Assembly (NCBI RefSeq): GCF_030182585.1
Contig: NZ_JARXOW010000001.1
Location: forward strand, 1,240,001-1,304,000
DNA length: 64,000 nt
Source of the DNA: Pedobacter faecalis
Lineage (GTDB): Bacteria > Bacteroidota > Bacteroidia > Sphingobacteriales > Sphingobacteriaceae
Direction: 5' to 3'
Position numbers and translations under genes: made by a program. Positions 1 through 9,006 of this stretch are shown one piece after another (position 1 is the stretch's first letter; the number at the start of each line of letters is the position of its first letter). Below the pieces are notes generated by a model. It ran no database searches. It worked only from the letters and a program-made list of their open reading frames with translations, and was not told where the DNA came from.

Positions 1-204
1 GGACTCTGCCTCGGATTCGGACTGTACGCCTACGATATGCTAAACCACTTCAGCATCCTTTGGCAAGCCCTGATCATCGGCTTTATCGTACTCTGGGTTT
101 CACTCAGCGCCACCATCCTGCGCAAGGCTTATCTTAACAGGGAGAAAGAACGACTGGATCAGCTTATGGACCTAATAAAAAAGTCACCCGGTGAAACCGA
201 ATGA
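1..204 (+). CDS. C-terminal end of a small membrane protein (partial)
   Basis: An open frame enters from the left edge and ends at a TGA at 202-204, giving 67 residues. It has a long hydrophobic stretch (about residues 22-44) typical of a transmembrane helix, followed by a charged, basic and amphipathic tail ending in KKSPGETE. The N-terminus lies outside the window, so the family cannot be named. An inner-membrane protein with a cytoplasmic tail is an inference from the positive charges after the helix. The 117 bases after it hold nothing recognisable before the convergent gene. Confidence 0.6.
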   Translation, partial: GLCLGFGLYAYDMLNHFSILWQALIIGFIVLWVSLSATILRKAYLNREKERLDQLMDLIKKSPGETE

Positions 205-321
205 CTTTAATTATTAACTAACCCAAATCTAAATTTATCCAAACTTACTTTGAGTTTCCTGCTTCAAATATAGATTAATTAAACGCAAATTGCATAGGTG
301 AAAATCACCATTAAAAGATCG

Positions 322-750
322 CTATATGCGATTAATCTGAGTGACAGTCCATTTGCCACTCTTGGCTTTTTCGATGGTTAGATAGTTCTGCTGAACAAAT
401 TCAGGATATTTGAAATCGACCCGGACCATCATCATACAGCCATTGTCGGAGATCACCTCGTGTGAGGCTTCACAGTTGAGCTTCATACCCCCGGTTTTCT
501 TATAAAAAGAAATCAGCGCATTTCTGGTGTGCTTGATGGTCTGGTCCTTTCTGTTCACGCTCATCACAGCATCATCGTGAAGGACACGTTTGAACAGATC
601 GGCATCACCATTGGTATAGGCAGATACGAAGGCCTCTATTACGGTGCTGCAGCTTTCGTTTACGTTTTTCACAGGTTTTTCGGGGCCGGCAACCGCGGCA
701 GTATACACAATGCCCAGCATCATAGTATACATCAAAATTCTTCTTTTCAT
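322..750 (-). CDS. Secreted NTF2-like/SnoaL-fold protein
   Basis: 142 residues with an N-terminal signal peptide (about residues 1-21, cleavage near VAGP). The rest resembles the NTF2-like/lumazine-binding-like superfamily: a helix that starts with VIEAFVSAYTNGDAD, the sequence LFKRVLHDDAVMSVNR, and a late strand with WTVTQINRI. Such domains form a cone-shaped pocket, and members are enzymes or binding proteins, so no reaction can be assigned. It lies 12 bases downstream of the AraC-type regulator on the same strand, so the two are probably co-transcribed. The ATG at 748-750 is directly followed by a good signal peptide. Confidence 0.65.
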   Translation of the reverse strand: MKRRILMYTMMLGIVYTAAVAGPEKPVKNVNESCSTVIEAFVSAYTNGDADLFKRVLHDDAVMSVNRKDQTIKHTRNALISFYKKTGGMKLNCEASHEVISDNGCMMMVRVDFKYPEFVQQNYLTIEKAKSGKWTVTQINRI

Positions 751-762
751 ATAGAGGGTTAT

Positions 763-1104
763 TTAATTTGCACGATACTGTCCAGGTGTAATGTTGAAAG
801 ATGAACGGAACAGCCTGATAAATGAGCTGGGACATTCAAAGCCTACCACATCAACGATCTGCCCAACAGTGTAGTCGCTATGCTTTAAATAATACTTGGC
901 ATGCTGAAGCCGCAGGCTTCGCAGATACTGATAGGGCGAAGTATGGTATGCGCGTTTAAAGTTTCGGAGCAAATGGTTCACGGACAGGCAGGACGCTATG
1001 GCAATATCCTTCAGGCCAATGTTACGGTGGTAGTTCCTGGCCATGAAATCCCTTGCCAGATCCAGCCGCCGCTGAATCTCCGAGTCAAAATATGTCTTTT
1101 CCAT
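763..1104 (-). CDS. AraC-family DNA-binding protein, HTH domain only
   Basis: 113 residues that consist of little more than the AraC/XylS double helix-turn-helix. The first HTH is around LKDIAIASCLSVNHLLRNFK (residues 36-55). The second carries the family signature GFECPSSFIRLFRSSFNITPGQYR (residues 88-111, given here as the C-terminal signature). Most AraC regulators have an extra sensor domain of 150 residues or more. Its absence suggests a SoxS/MarA-like regulator controlled by its own amount, which is an inference. It is divergent from the sensor kinase that starts at 1211, and the shared gap contains two -7-like boxes. Confidence 0.85.
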   Translation of the reverse strand: MEKTYFDSEIQRRLDLARDFMARNYHRNIGLKDIAIASCLSVNHLLRNFKRAYHTSPYQYLRSLRLQHAKYYLKHSDYTVGQIVDVVGFECPSSFIRLFRSSFNITPGQYRAN

Positions 1105-1169
1105 ACGCTTTCATTTTTGTACTATGCAAATTTACAGCGTGTTGAATATTTTATGCTCCCCCCTGAAGG

Positions 1170-1205
1170 GGTATATTTGCATCACCCTAAAGCGGTATAT
1201 TTGCA
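1170..1205 (+). promoter_or_regulatory. Tandem -7-like boxes in a 24-bp imperfect direct repeat
   Basis: GGTATATTTGCA occurs twice, at 1170-1181 and 1194-1205, inside a longer imperfect repeat (CCCTGAAGG / CCCTAAAGC upstream of each copy). Both copies contain TATATTTG, a match to the Bacteroidota -7 consensus TAnnTTTG. The second box ends only about 7 bases before the preferred ATG of the sensor kinase at 1211, so a transcript from it would be almost leaderless. The first could give a leader of about 25 nt. Confidence 0.5.
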
Positions 1206-1210
1206 CAACG

Positions 1211-4129
1211 ATGAAGAGAATACTGGTCCTTTTTACTGTGATGCTGCTGTGTACCGAACTGTTTGCACAACGGTATAACTTCCAGCAATTCGATATCGAA
1301 GACGGACTTACGCAGTCGCAGATTACCTCAATCATTCAGGACAAGCAGCGCCGGCTCTGGGTTTCGACCTTCGGCGGCATAAGCTCTTTCGACGGCAGAC
1401 ACTTTGCAAACTACGGCCGGACCAATGGCCTGAACAGTAACTTCACCCTTTCGTTGAGTGCCGGTGGGGACGGCAGCATTTATATCGGAACTGCCCGGGG
1501 GATAAACCGCTTAAGCGGTAATCGCATTTACGACTTCAAAACGATCAGGGGCTGGACAAGCAGACTGGCGGCCGACCGCACAGGCAACATTTACGCCATC
1601 AGGAACAAGCAGGTCTATGTGCTCAGGGGCGACAAAGACAGCCTGATCAATATTTCCGGATCGCCTTCGGAATCGGTCACGAGGATCCGCGCCGACCATA
1701 ACGGCACGCTCTGGGCCAGTGTATACCAGCAGGGCATTTTCAAGTTCGAGGCCGGAAAATGGCAATCTGTGCTGGGCAGGGAGCTGGTAAAGGACCTGAT
1801 CGTGACCGATCTGCTGCCCGACCGCTTCGTGACCGGTAAGTTATGGATCCTGACGGGCGACAGGCTTTATATCTCCGAACCCCTGGTGCCACTGAAGGCA
1901 CATCCCAATACCAGCATACGCGGCATGTCTATGGCTCAGGACGATAAGGGAGCCCTCTGGATTGGTGCGCCGAACGGAGCATACTACATCTCCGGTGGGC
2001 GCAGCATACATTTCAACTCGTCGAACGGCTTCACCAGCAATATGGTGAACGACGTTTTTAAAGACGCTGAAAACAACATTTGGTTTGGCACAGACGGCTC
2101 AGGTCTGTTCAAGTATACCGACAATGGCTATGTGACGTTCGATGAAACCCAAGGCTTGAGCAACCGTATCATTATGTCGCTTTGCAACGGACCAGAAGCG
2201 GGTACGGTTTGGCTAGGCACGCCGACGGGCATCTTTGAATACAAAAGAGGGCGGCAGATTAAACCCATCCGGATGCCCGGTCCGGCCGAATCGCAGCGCA
2301 TCAACTTCTTGTTTACCGACAGCAAGGGCAACATCTGGATAGGCACGCCGGGAGGAGGCCTGTGGGTTCGTAACAAATCTGGTCTGCGGCGGGTCGACAA
2401 ACAAGGCCCGGGCCTTGCATACAATGCTATTATGGAAGATTCTTCCGGTACCATCTGGCTGTCGACCAACTACGGATGCCTTAAGCTTGACGCTAAAACA
2501 GGTGAGCTTAAGCGCATTATTGAGCAGTTTGGCGGCAGCTTACTTGAACTCGGTAAGGACTCCGTTATCGCCGGAACGCAGGACGGAGCATTTTTAGTAA
2601 CGGACGGACAAAAAGTTAAGCCCCTAAAGTTGGGCCTGCTGCAAAGCGCCTCTGTGTTATGCATGCTGCGCGACGGCGACCATGTGATCTTTGGAACGGC
2701 TGACTATGGACTTATCATCTGGAACACGAAAACAAATGCCTTGAAGATGATCAACACCAAGAGCGGGTTTCTTTCGGACCATATTTACAGCATCCTGAAA
2801 GACCGCAGAAACGTGATTTGGGTAGGTACAGGCAAGGGCATAGCGCGCTTGAACGGAGCTTTCGAAGTACTCAGAGACCATCCCGGTTCCGGGCCTATGG
2901 TGGAATGCAACCAGAATGCCATCCTGCAAACGGCGGATCACATCTGGATCGGGACGACAAAAGGCGCGGTGGTGTACCGTATCGATCCGGCAAGTACATC
3001 TCAGGTACCGCCCCATGTGTCGGTCGACTCCGTGGTGGTAATCCCGAATTACGAGCAGGGCGGCCCCGCTGGCGTCCAAAAGACTGCTTACAAAGCCAAT
3101 TATAGAAGAAGTGGCTTTCGTCTGCCCTTCAACCACAACCACATCAACATCAGCTATACGGGCATCTATCTTCGGAATCCGGACGCCCTGAGCTACCAGT
3201 ACAGACTTGTCGGCTCAGACGCCAAATTCAGTCAGCCAACCAACAACAGCACCATTACCTTCAGCGCCCTGCCGCCCGGCGAATATACCTTTGAGGTAAA
3301 AGCCATCACGAAAGACGGGGAACTGGCGTCAAATACGGCAAGCTTCAGCTTTGTGATAGAAACACCCTATTACCAGACGGGCTCGTTTAAAGCACTGATG
3401 ATACTGCTTATCCTGGGGCTGATCGTGGGGGCAGTTTATGTAATCATACAGTTGAACGAACGTCGTAGAAAATTGCGGCTTAAGATTAAACTGGAAGAGC
3501 AGTTTAAGGTGAGGAAACAGACCGCGGAAGACTTTCATGACGACCTTGGTAACAAACTGACGCGTATCAACGTCCTATCAGAAGTTTTATGCAGTATGAT
3601 AGCGCCAGAAGACACCGAAAAAAGAACCGTAATTGCCAAAATCCGTAAAAATGTAGATGAATTGTACCTTGGTACACGGGATATATTATGGTCGCTCAAC
3701 CCCAAAAACGACGACCTTAGTCAGCTCCTTAACCGCATCAGCGAATTTGGTCAGGAAATGTTCAACGATACACCGGTAAATTTCAGTTCAGAGATAAACC
3801 TTGATAAGCGCGATGAAAAGTTGTCGCTCCCTGTAAGCCGAAACCTGATGATGATCCTGAAAGAATCTATTAACAATATTCTTAAGCATGCTAAGGCCTC
3901 CGAAGTAGTCTTCACCGCGGTGGTAGAACAGGACACGCTGAAGATCATGCTGGAAAACGACGGACCAGGCTTTAATCTGGAACTCGCCAAAGAAGGTCAC
4001 GGCATCAACAACATGTATGTACGCGCCAAACGTATCGAGGCCAGACTGCACATTAGCTCGGGTAGCGAAGGGACCAAAACCTGCCTCACCATCCCTTTCA
4101 CTAAGTTAAGCCGTTTGAAAAATGTATAA
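1211..4129 (+). CDS. Reg_prop/Y_Y_Y two-component sensor histidine kinase
   Basis: 972 residues from the ATG at 1211, chosen because a signal peptide (MKRILVLFTVMLLCTELFAQ) starts there; a longer frame opens at 1124 but adds non-signal residues. The periplasmic part (to about residue 740) is made of beta-propeller Reg_prop repeats with WIGT/WVST/WFGTDGSGL-type motifs, followed by a Y_Y_Y domain (near LPPGEYTFEVKA). One transmembrane helix (about 755-780) leads to a HisKA_3-type dimerization domain with DFHDDLGNKLTRI, whose His is the predicted phospho-acceptor, and a HATPase_c domain (GHGINNM). The last 8 bases overlap the response regulator, so the two proteins are almost certainly cognate. 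The ligand is unknown; propeller kinases of this type often sense glycans or envelope signals. Confidence 0.88.
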   Translation: MKRILVLFTVMLLCTELFAQRYNFQQFDIEDGLTQSQITSIIQDKQRRLWVSTFGGISSFDGRHFANYGRTNGLNSNFTLSLSAGGDGSIYIGTARGINRLSGNRIYDFKTIRGWTSRLAADRTGNIYAIRNKQVYVLRGDKDSLINISGSPSESVTRIRADHNGTLWASVYQQGIFKFEAGKWQSVLGRELVKDLIVTDLLPDRFVTGKLWILTGDRLYISEPLVPLKAHPNTSIRGMSMAQDDKGALWIGAPNGAYYISGGRSIHFNSSNGFTSNMVNDVFKDAENNIWFGTDGSGLFKYTDNGYVTFDETQGLSNRIIMSLCNGPEAGTVWLGTPTGIFEYKRGRQIKPIRMPGPAESQRINFLFTDSKGNIWIGTPGGGLWVRNKSGLRRVDKQGPGLAYNAIMEDSSGTIWLSTNYGCLKLDAKTGELKRIIEQFGGSLLELGKDSVIAGTQDGAFLVTDGQKVKPLKLGLLQSASVLCMLRDGDHVIFGTADYGLIIWNTKTNALKMINTKSGFLSDHIYSILKDRRNVIWVGTGKGIARLNGAFEVLRDHPGSGPMVECNQNAILQTADHIWIGTTKGAVVYRIDPASTSQVPPHVSVDSVVVIPNYEQGGPAGVQKTAYKANYRRSGFRLPFNHNHINISYTGIYLRNPDALSYQYRLVGSDAKFSQPTNNSTITFSALPPGEYTFEVKAITKDGELASNTASFSFVIETPYYQTGSFKALMILLILGLIVGAVYVIIQLNERRRKLRLKIKLEEQFKVRKQTAEDFHDDLGNKLTRINVLSEVLCSMIAPEDTEKRTVIAKIRKNVDELYLGTRDILWSLNPKNDDLSQLLNRISEFGQEMFNDTPVNFSSEINLDKRDEKLSLPVSRNLMMILKESINNILKHAKASEVVFTAVVEQDTLKIMLENDGPGFNLELAKEGHGINNMYVRAKRIEARLHISSGSEGTKTCLTIPFTKLSRLKNV

Positions 4130-4754
4130 AGACAGCACAGCCAGGATTGTAATTATTGAAGATGATGAAACCATCCGCGAAGGATATACTTATCTCATCA
4201 ATCACAATTCGCCCTACACGGTTGTCAACGCCTATCCCTCATTCGACAGCGCTAAAGCCAAGATCGTAAAAGATGCGCCCGATGTAATTATTCTCGACAT
4301 ACAATTGCCCGGAACCAGCGGGATAGAAGCCCTGCCTGCACTTAAGAAACTTCTGCCGCATACCTTCGTGATTATGCTGACGGTATACGATACAGAAAAA
4401 AGCATCTTGGATGCCCTGGCAAATGGCGCTTCGGGCTATTTCACGAAAAATACTCCGTCGGCCAAAATCATAGAGGCCATTAAAGATGTGCTTCAGGGCG
4501 GCGGTCCTATGAGTCCGGATGTATCAAAAACCGTGATCCTATCGCTGCAAAAGAACCAGAATTCACCACTTACCAAACGGGAAACCCAGATTATAGACCT
4601 GATAGCCCGGGGTAAAGACCGCTCGCAGATTTCTGCTGAGCTCTTTATAGATATAGAAACGGTAAAGACCCATATCAAAAACATCTACCTCAAACTGGAT
4701 GTCAATTCCAGAGCAGACGCCATCACCGTTGCCCGGAAAAACAAGTTGATTTGA
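4122..4754 (+). CDS. NarL/LuxR-type response regulator
   Basis: 210 residues. An N-terminal receiver domain (about 1-125) has the acidic pair EDDE near the start, the phospho-acceptor Asp in VIILDIQLPG (about residue 57), and the conserved Lys in YFTKNTPS. The C-terminal LuxR-type HTH (about 145-210) contains LTKRETQIIDLIARG and ETVKTHIKNIYLKL. Its start overlaps the stop of the HisKA_3 kinase by 8 bases, which implies translational coupling and a matched pair. Targets are not visible. It ends 6 bases before a convergent lipoprotein gene. Confidence 0.92.
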   Translation: MYKDSTARIVIIEDDETIREGYTYLINHNSPYTVVNAYPSFDSAKAKIVKDAPDVIILDIQLPGTSGIEALPALKKLLPHTFVIMLTVYDTEKSILDALANGASGYFTKNTPSAKIIEAIKDVLQGGGPMSPDVSKTVILSLQKNQNSPLTKRETQIIDLIARGKDRSQISAELFIDIETVKTHIKNIYLKLDVNSRADAITVARKNKLI

Positions 4755-4760
4755 GCAGGG

Positions 4761-5372
4761 TTATTGCTCTACCTCTGCGGTAGAAAAGGTATTGCCCCGC
4801 AACCGGTACTGCATGGTTTTGGTACCGGCAGCTTTGCCTGTGGTATCGTCTGGATTTTTCACAGAGAAGGTCCTGAACAGGTCTCCAGCCTTAATCATAA
4901 AGCGATCATTTCCGGCATGCTGCTTTTTCAAATTGCTGCTTAAGCCCGGAAACCTGATCTTATTAAAACTTCCATTGCTGTATTCATAGACGTTGAGGTC
5001 GGCCACATTATGATCGCCGCGTACCTGAACGTAAATCTCCGGATCGCCGTCGGTATCCAGATCAAGGTTCCAGGCATCAGTGATTACTGTTTCGCGCTCA
5101 TCAGAAAAAGAGCGGTAGCGGTTTTTGAGGGTGTCCGACATCAGTATGAGAAAACCACCCACACTGTCGGCCCCCTTACCCCAGCTCACCACCTCGAAAT
5201 TTAATCCCGGTCTGATCTCGATGTCCTTATAAAAAGGAAATACCGACTTCGGTTCAGGTGCCTTTTCCTCGGCAACCTTGCTGTCCTGAACCTGTTCCGT
5301 ATTGCTGTCGCCGCAAGATGCCAGCGTCAGTAAGCCGGCAAATAAGCATATATGTATAGTTAAAAACTTCAT
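4761..5372 (-). CDS. Lipoprotein of unknown function
   Basis: 203 residues. The N-terminus MKFLTIHICLFAGLLTLASC is a lipoprotein signal with lipobox LASC, so the mature protein should be anchored in an envelope membrane. The region WNLDLDTDGDPEIYVQVRGD resembles FG-GAP/VCBS-like Asp-rich loops, which bind calcium in other families. The rest is beta-rich with no motif I recognise. It sits between trxB (same strand, 8 bases downstream) and the convergent response regulator. Its distance from trxB allows co-transcription, but a functional link is not shown. Confidence 0.7.
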   Translation of the reverse strand: MKFLTIHICLFAGLLTLASCGDSNTEQVQDSKVAEEKAPEPKSVFPFYKDIEIRPGLNFEVVSWGKGADSVGGFLILMSDTLKNRYRSFSDERETVITDAWNLDLDTDGDPEIYVQVRGDHNVADLNVYEYSNGSFNKIRFPGLSSNLKKQHAGNDRFMIKAGDLFRTFSVKNPDDTTGKAAGTKTMQYRLRGNTFSTAEVEQ

Positions 5373-5380
5373 AAAGTGAA

Positions 5381-6349
5381 CTATATAAGCACTTTCACTT
5401 CATCTTCTTTAGCCGCCAGATAACGCTCTGCATCAAGTGCAGCCATACATCCCGATCCGGCAGCAGTAACCGCCTGACGATAGTAGTGATCCTGAACATC
5501 ACCGCAGGCAAACACACCTTCCACATTGGTTTTGGTAGTTCCCGGTACCGTTTTCAGATAACCGGTCTCATCCATATCCAGCCAGCCTTTAAAGATGTCT
5601 GTATTGGGTTGGTGACCAATTGCCACGAAGAATCCTTCTACAGGAATATCCGACTCAATACCGGTCTGATTGTTGTGTACACGGACAGCAGTTACATTTT
5701 TACCGTTACCCAAAATCTCTTTGGTTTCAGTATTGTACAACACTTCAATATTAGGTGTGTTCATTACGCGGTGAATCATAGCCTTCGAAGCCCTGAATTC
5801 ATCGCGACGCACCAGCATATACACCTTGCGGCAAAGCTTAGCCAGGTACGTCGCCTCTTCAGCAGCCGTATCTCCGGCGCCTACTATCGCCACATCCTGC
5901 CCCTTAAAGAAAAATCCGTCGCACACCGCACAGGCCGAAACACCAAAGCCGTTGTACTGCTGCTCGCTTGGCAAACCAAGCCATTTAGCCGTAGCGCCAG
6001 TCGAAATGATCACAGTGTCTGCGGTGATCGTTTTGATCTCGTCGATGACCACTTTATGCGGCAGCGACGAGAAGTCGACCGAACTCACATAACCAAAGCG
6101 GATGTCTGTACCAAAACGCTCGGCCTGCTTGCGAAAATCGTCCATCATTTCCGGACCTGTAATACCCTCGGGATACCCTGGAAAATTCTCTACTTCAGTG
6201 GTAGAGGTAAGCTGACCTCCAGGCTGCATACCTGTATACATAACCGGCTTTAGATCAGCGCGCGCAGCATAAATTGCTGCAGTATAACCTGCCGGACCTG
6301 AACCTATGATCAAACACTGAACGTGCTCTGTTTCTTGCTGTGACATCAT
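5381..6349 (-). CDS. trxB: Thioredoxin-disulfide reductase
   Basis: 322 residues, the usual length for the low-molecular-weight bacterial enzyme. It uses FAD and NADPH to reduce thioredoxin in the cytosol. The FAD-binding GSGPAGYTAAIYAAR motif is at residues 17-30, the redox-active CAVC pair at 140-143, the NADPH-binding GAGDTAAEEA follows, and the C-terminal FAD motif FACGDVQDHYYRQ is present. Two consecutive ATGs (6349 and 6346) can start it. A clear -7 box lies just upstream at 6370-6377. Several other thioredoxin-fold genes in the window are envelope proteins and are not direct partners on this evidence. Confidence 0.96.
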   Translation of the reverse strand: MMSQQETEHVQCLIIGSGPAGYTAAIYAARADLKPVMYTGMQPGGQLTSTTEVENFPGYPEGITGPEMMDDFRKQAERFGTDIRFGYVSSVDFSSLPHKVVIDEIKTITADTVIISTGATAKWLGLPSEQQYNGFGVSACAVCDGFFFKGQDVAIVGAGDTAAEEATYLAKLCRKVYMLVRRDEFRASKAMIHRVMNTPNIEVLYNTETKEILGNGKNVTAVRVHNNQTGIESDIPVEGFFVAIGHQPNTDIFKGWLDMDETGYLKTVPGTTKTNVEGVFACGDVQDHYYRQAVTAAGSGCMAALDAERYLAAKEDEVKVLI

Positions 6350-6369
6350 TTTAGATTTCTATTATGATA

Positions 6370-6377
6370 CAAAATTA
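6370..6377 (-). promoter_or_regulatory. -7 promoter box of trxB
   Basis: On the minus strand the sequence reads TAATTTTG, an exact match to the Bacteroidota -7 consensus TAnnTTTG. It is 20 bases upstream of the trxB start codon, giving a predicted leader of about 14 nt. No clear -33 TTTG element was found. Confidence 0.5.
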
Positions 6378-6450
6378 CACTTAATCCGCGTATCGAACAA
6401 ACGCCACCCTGTAACAATTACGCAAAGGTGATAAATGTATTGGCGAGAAG

Positions 6451-8079
6451 TTAGGTCTGGATAACTCCTACGTTAAACGGCTTTTTTATGGGCGATTGAT
6501 TTGCTGCCTCTATACCCATGGAAATGACCTTGCGAGTCTCCAGCGGATCAATCACACCGTCGACCCACAACCTCGCCGCAGCATAGTATGGCGTGGTCTG
6601 CCCGTCGTACCGATCGGTGATTTCTTTAAGCAGTTCAGCCTCCTTTTCAGGCGTAATGGTCTCCCCCTTCGCCTTCAGCGAAGCCTCCTGTATCTGTAGT
6701 AATACCTTAGCAGCCTGTGCTCCGCCCATCACGGCGATCTTGGCTGTAGGCCAGGCATAAATAAGTCGCGGATCGTAAGCCTTCCCGCACATGGCATAAT
6801 TGCCCGCACCGTATGAATTGCCTACCACTATGGTAAACTTAGGAACTACGGAGTTTGATACTGCATTAACCATCTTTGCGCCGTCTTTGATGATGCCCCC
6901 ATGCTCAGAGCGACTGCCCACCATAAAGCCCGTCACATCCTGCAAAAACACCAGTGGAATCTTTTTCTGATTACAGTTCATAATAAAGCGCGTAGCCTTA
7001 TCCGCACTGTCGGAATAGATCACCCCGCCAAACTGCATCTCACCCTTTTTTGACTTCACCACCTTACGCTGATTGGCCACAATACCTACCGCCCAGCCGT
7101 CGATACGGCCCAGTCCGCATATAATGCTTTGTCCGTATAACTTCTTATACTCCTCAAAGTCAGAATCATCTACCAGGCGATGTATAATATCAAGCATATC
7201 GTAAGGCTTCTCCCGGTTTTCCGGAAGAACCCCATAAATTTCCTCCTGCTCCAGTTTAGGCAATGCAGGCTTTATACGGTCGAAACCCGCCGACTCCGGT
7301 GCGCCCATTTTACTTATGATATTCCGGATACTGTCCAGACAGGCCTGATCATTCGGATGCTTATAATCGGTCACCCCCGAAATCTCGCAATGCGTGGTGG
7401 CGCCGCCGAGCGTCTCATTGTCGACCTCCTCACCTATAGCCGATTTAACCAAATAGGAACCAGCTAAGAACACGGAGCCGGTACCGTCAACGATCATCGC
7501 CTCATCGCTCATTATGGGCAGATAAGCACCCCCGGCCACGCAGGAACCCATGATGGCCGCGATCTGCACGATACCCTCTGAAGACATGATCGCATTGTTC
7601 CTGAACATCCGGCCGAAATGCTCCTTGTCCGGGAATATCTCGTCCTGCATAGGCAGGTACACGCCGGCACTGTCGACCAGATAAATGACCGGCAACCTGT
7701 TTTCCATAGCAATTTCCTGCGCGCGCAGGTTCTTCTTGGCTGTCATAGGGAACCATGCGCCCGCCTTTACCGTGGCATCATTGGCCACGATCATGCATTG
7801 CCGTCCGGCCACATAACCGATACCGCAGATCACCCCAGCAGAAGCACAGCCGCCCTGTTCCGCATACATACCCTCGGCTGCAAATGCACCGATCTCCAGA
7901 AAGTTGCTGTCTTTATCGATCAGGTAGGCTATACGCTCCCGCGCCAGCAGCTTTCCCTTCTCCTTCTGCTTCGCCGCACTTTTTTCGCCGCCACCCTTAT
8001 ATATCTTCTTCAGGCGGGTCTTCATGTCGTAGACCAGCTGCTTGTTTACGTCCTCGTTTTTGTTGAATGCTATATCCAT
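6451..8079 (-). CDS. Acyl-CoA carboxylase carboxyltransferase (beta) subunit, methylcrotonyl-CoA-carboxylase-like
   Basis: 542 residues with the two crotonase-fold halves of biotin-dependent carboxyltransferases. These transfer CO2 from carboxybiotin to an acyl-CoA. The stretch around VDSAGVYLPMQDEIFPDKEH (about 140-160), followed by MSSEGIVQIAAIMGSCVAGGAYLP, is closer to the beta subunit of methylcrotonyl-CoA carboxylase (leucine breakdown) than to propionyl-CoA carboxylase. The C-terminal half has GSRSEHGGIIKDGAKMV and GNSYGAGNYAMCGKAYDPR. The biotin carboxylase/BCCP partner is not adjacent, so the substrate is inferred. Nothing unusual in length. Confidence 0.9.
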   Translation of the reverse strand: MDIAFNKNEDVNKQLVYDMKTRLKKIYKGGGEKSAAKQKEKGKLLARERIAYLIDKDSNFLEIGAFAAEGMYAEQGGCASAGVICGIGYVAGRQCMIVANDATVKAGAWFPMTAKKNLRAQEIAMENRLPVIYLVDSAGVYLPMQDEIFPDKEHFGRMFRNNAIMSSEGIVQIAAIMGSCVAGGAYLPIMSDEAMIVDGTGSVFLAGSYLVKSAIGEEVDNETLGGATTHCEISGVTDYKHPNDQACLDSIRNIISKMGAPESAGFDRIKPALPKLEQEEIYGVLPENREKPYDMLDIIHRLVDDSDFEEYKKLYGQSIICGLGRIDGWAVGIVANQRKVVKSKKGEMQFGGVIYSDSADKATRFIMNCNQKKIPLVFLQDVTGFMVGSRSEHGGIIKDGAKMVNAVSNSVVPKFTIVVGNSYGAGNYAMCGKAYDPRLIYAWPTAKIAVMGGAQAAKVLLQIQEASLKAKGETITPEKEAELLKEITDRYDGQTTPYYAAARLWVDGVIDPLETRKVISMGIEAANQSPIKKPFNVGVIQT

Positions 8080-8145
8080 GGGCGACCAAGTTAAACCTAT
8101 TTTTCAGCATAACAAAAGTCCGAAACAGGCTTTGGTTCAAACACA

Positions 8146-8943
8146 TCAAAACATCAGTCTAAACCCTTTTCCCTTCCTGGGGCGGTCAATTTCCTCGAAC
8201 CTTTTAATTTCAGCCTTTAGACGTTCTGCGTACTCTTTGCTCATAAATTCCCGGAAATAGGTCAGGTCACTTGTATCCAGCGAGCGATTCAGCGCTGTAA
8301 TGTAACCCGGCTTTGACTCGTTGTGTACGATCGCAAGAGGCAAATCATAATAACACTGAACATAGTTCATCAGCAGTCGCGAAGTCCTGCCATTACCGTC
8401 GTACCAGGGATGGATATTTACAAGGTTGTAATGCGCATCGAAAGAAAGATTAATCTGTTCCGCAACTGTTAACGTTTTTTGCATTAACTCCTTCATAGTG
8501 CTAATCATATCGTTCAGTAACGGAACAAGCTTGTTATAATTCGGGAAGTAGGTGATCCCAGCCTGAACATTGCCTAGTCGGAGCTCACCTTTCGTCGCGT
8601 CGACAACCCCGAGCATCGTATGATAAACCTGCCCGGTATTGCGCAACACCAGCGAATTAATTTCTTTCAGGAAATCCAAAGATACTGTCCTTTTTTTTCT
8701 CGCTTCCTGTAATGTAAACAACAAAGCGGCATAGTGATCGGTCGCCATTAGCGTGTCATGCAAAGCCTTGTTATTAGGAGTTAAACCGTCTTCAAGCAAA
8801 ACCCTTGTTTCCAGCTCAGTCAGCGTTGAACCTTCAATTTTAGTCGAATGGTGAACAATCGAAATATGATTAAATTTCTCATGATCTACCACCTGTGCTA
8901 TGCCTAAGGTGTTATATCTGTCTATTAGCTTTACTAAGTCCAT
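8146..8943 (-). CDS. Fic-family AMP-transferase with its own inhibitory helix
   Basis: 265 residues. Fic enzymes transfer AMP or a related group from a nucleotide to a Ser/Thr/Tyr of a target protein. The catalytic motif HPWYDGNGRTSR (residues 178-189) retains the catalytic His, the Asp and the phosphate-binding GNGR. Near the N-terminus STKIEG (residues 33-38) fits the inhibitory motif [S/T]xxxE[G/N], which places it among self-inhibited class II Fic proteins that need no separate antitoxin. None is seen next to it. A short GC-poor gap separates it from arfB. The target is unknown. Confidence 0.9.
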   Translation of the reverse strand: MDLVKLIDRYNTLGIAQVVDHEKFNHISIVHHSTKIEGSTLTELETRVLLEDGLTPNNKALHDTLMATDHYAALLFTLQEARKKRTVSLDFLKEINSLVLRNTGQVYHTMLGVVDATKGELRLGNVQAGITYFPNYNKLVPLLNDMISTMKELMQKTLTVAEQINLSFDAHYNLVNIHPWYDGNGRTSRLLMNYVQCYYDLPLAIVHNESKPGYITALNRSLDTSDLTYFREFMSKEYAERLKAEIKRFEEIDRPRKGKGFRLMF

Positions 8944-9006
8944 CTTACCAAATCATGAGTATTTTGATTGTAAATGTATCCATTAAAAATCCATCTTACA
9001 AGCCCC

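Noticed and set aside
5486..6253. 255-codon plus-strand open frame
   Set aside because: Antisense to trxB, no domain, no promoter or signal; a shadow of a GC-rich third-position gene.
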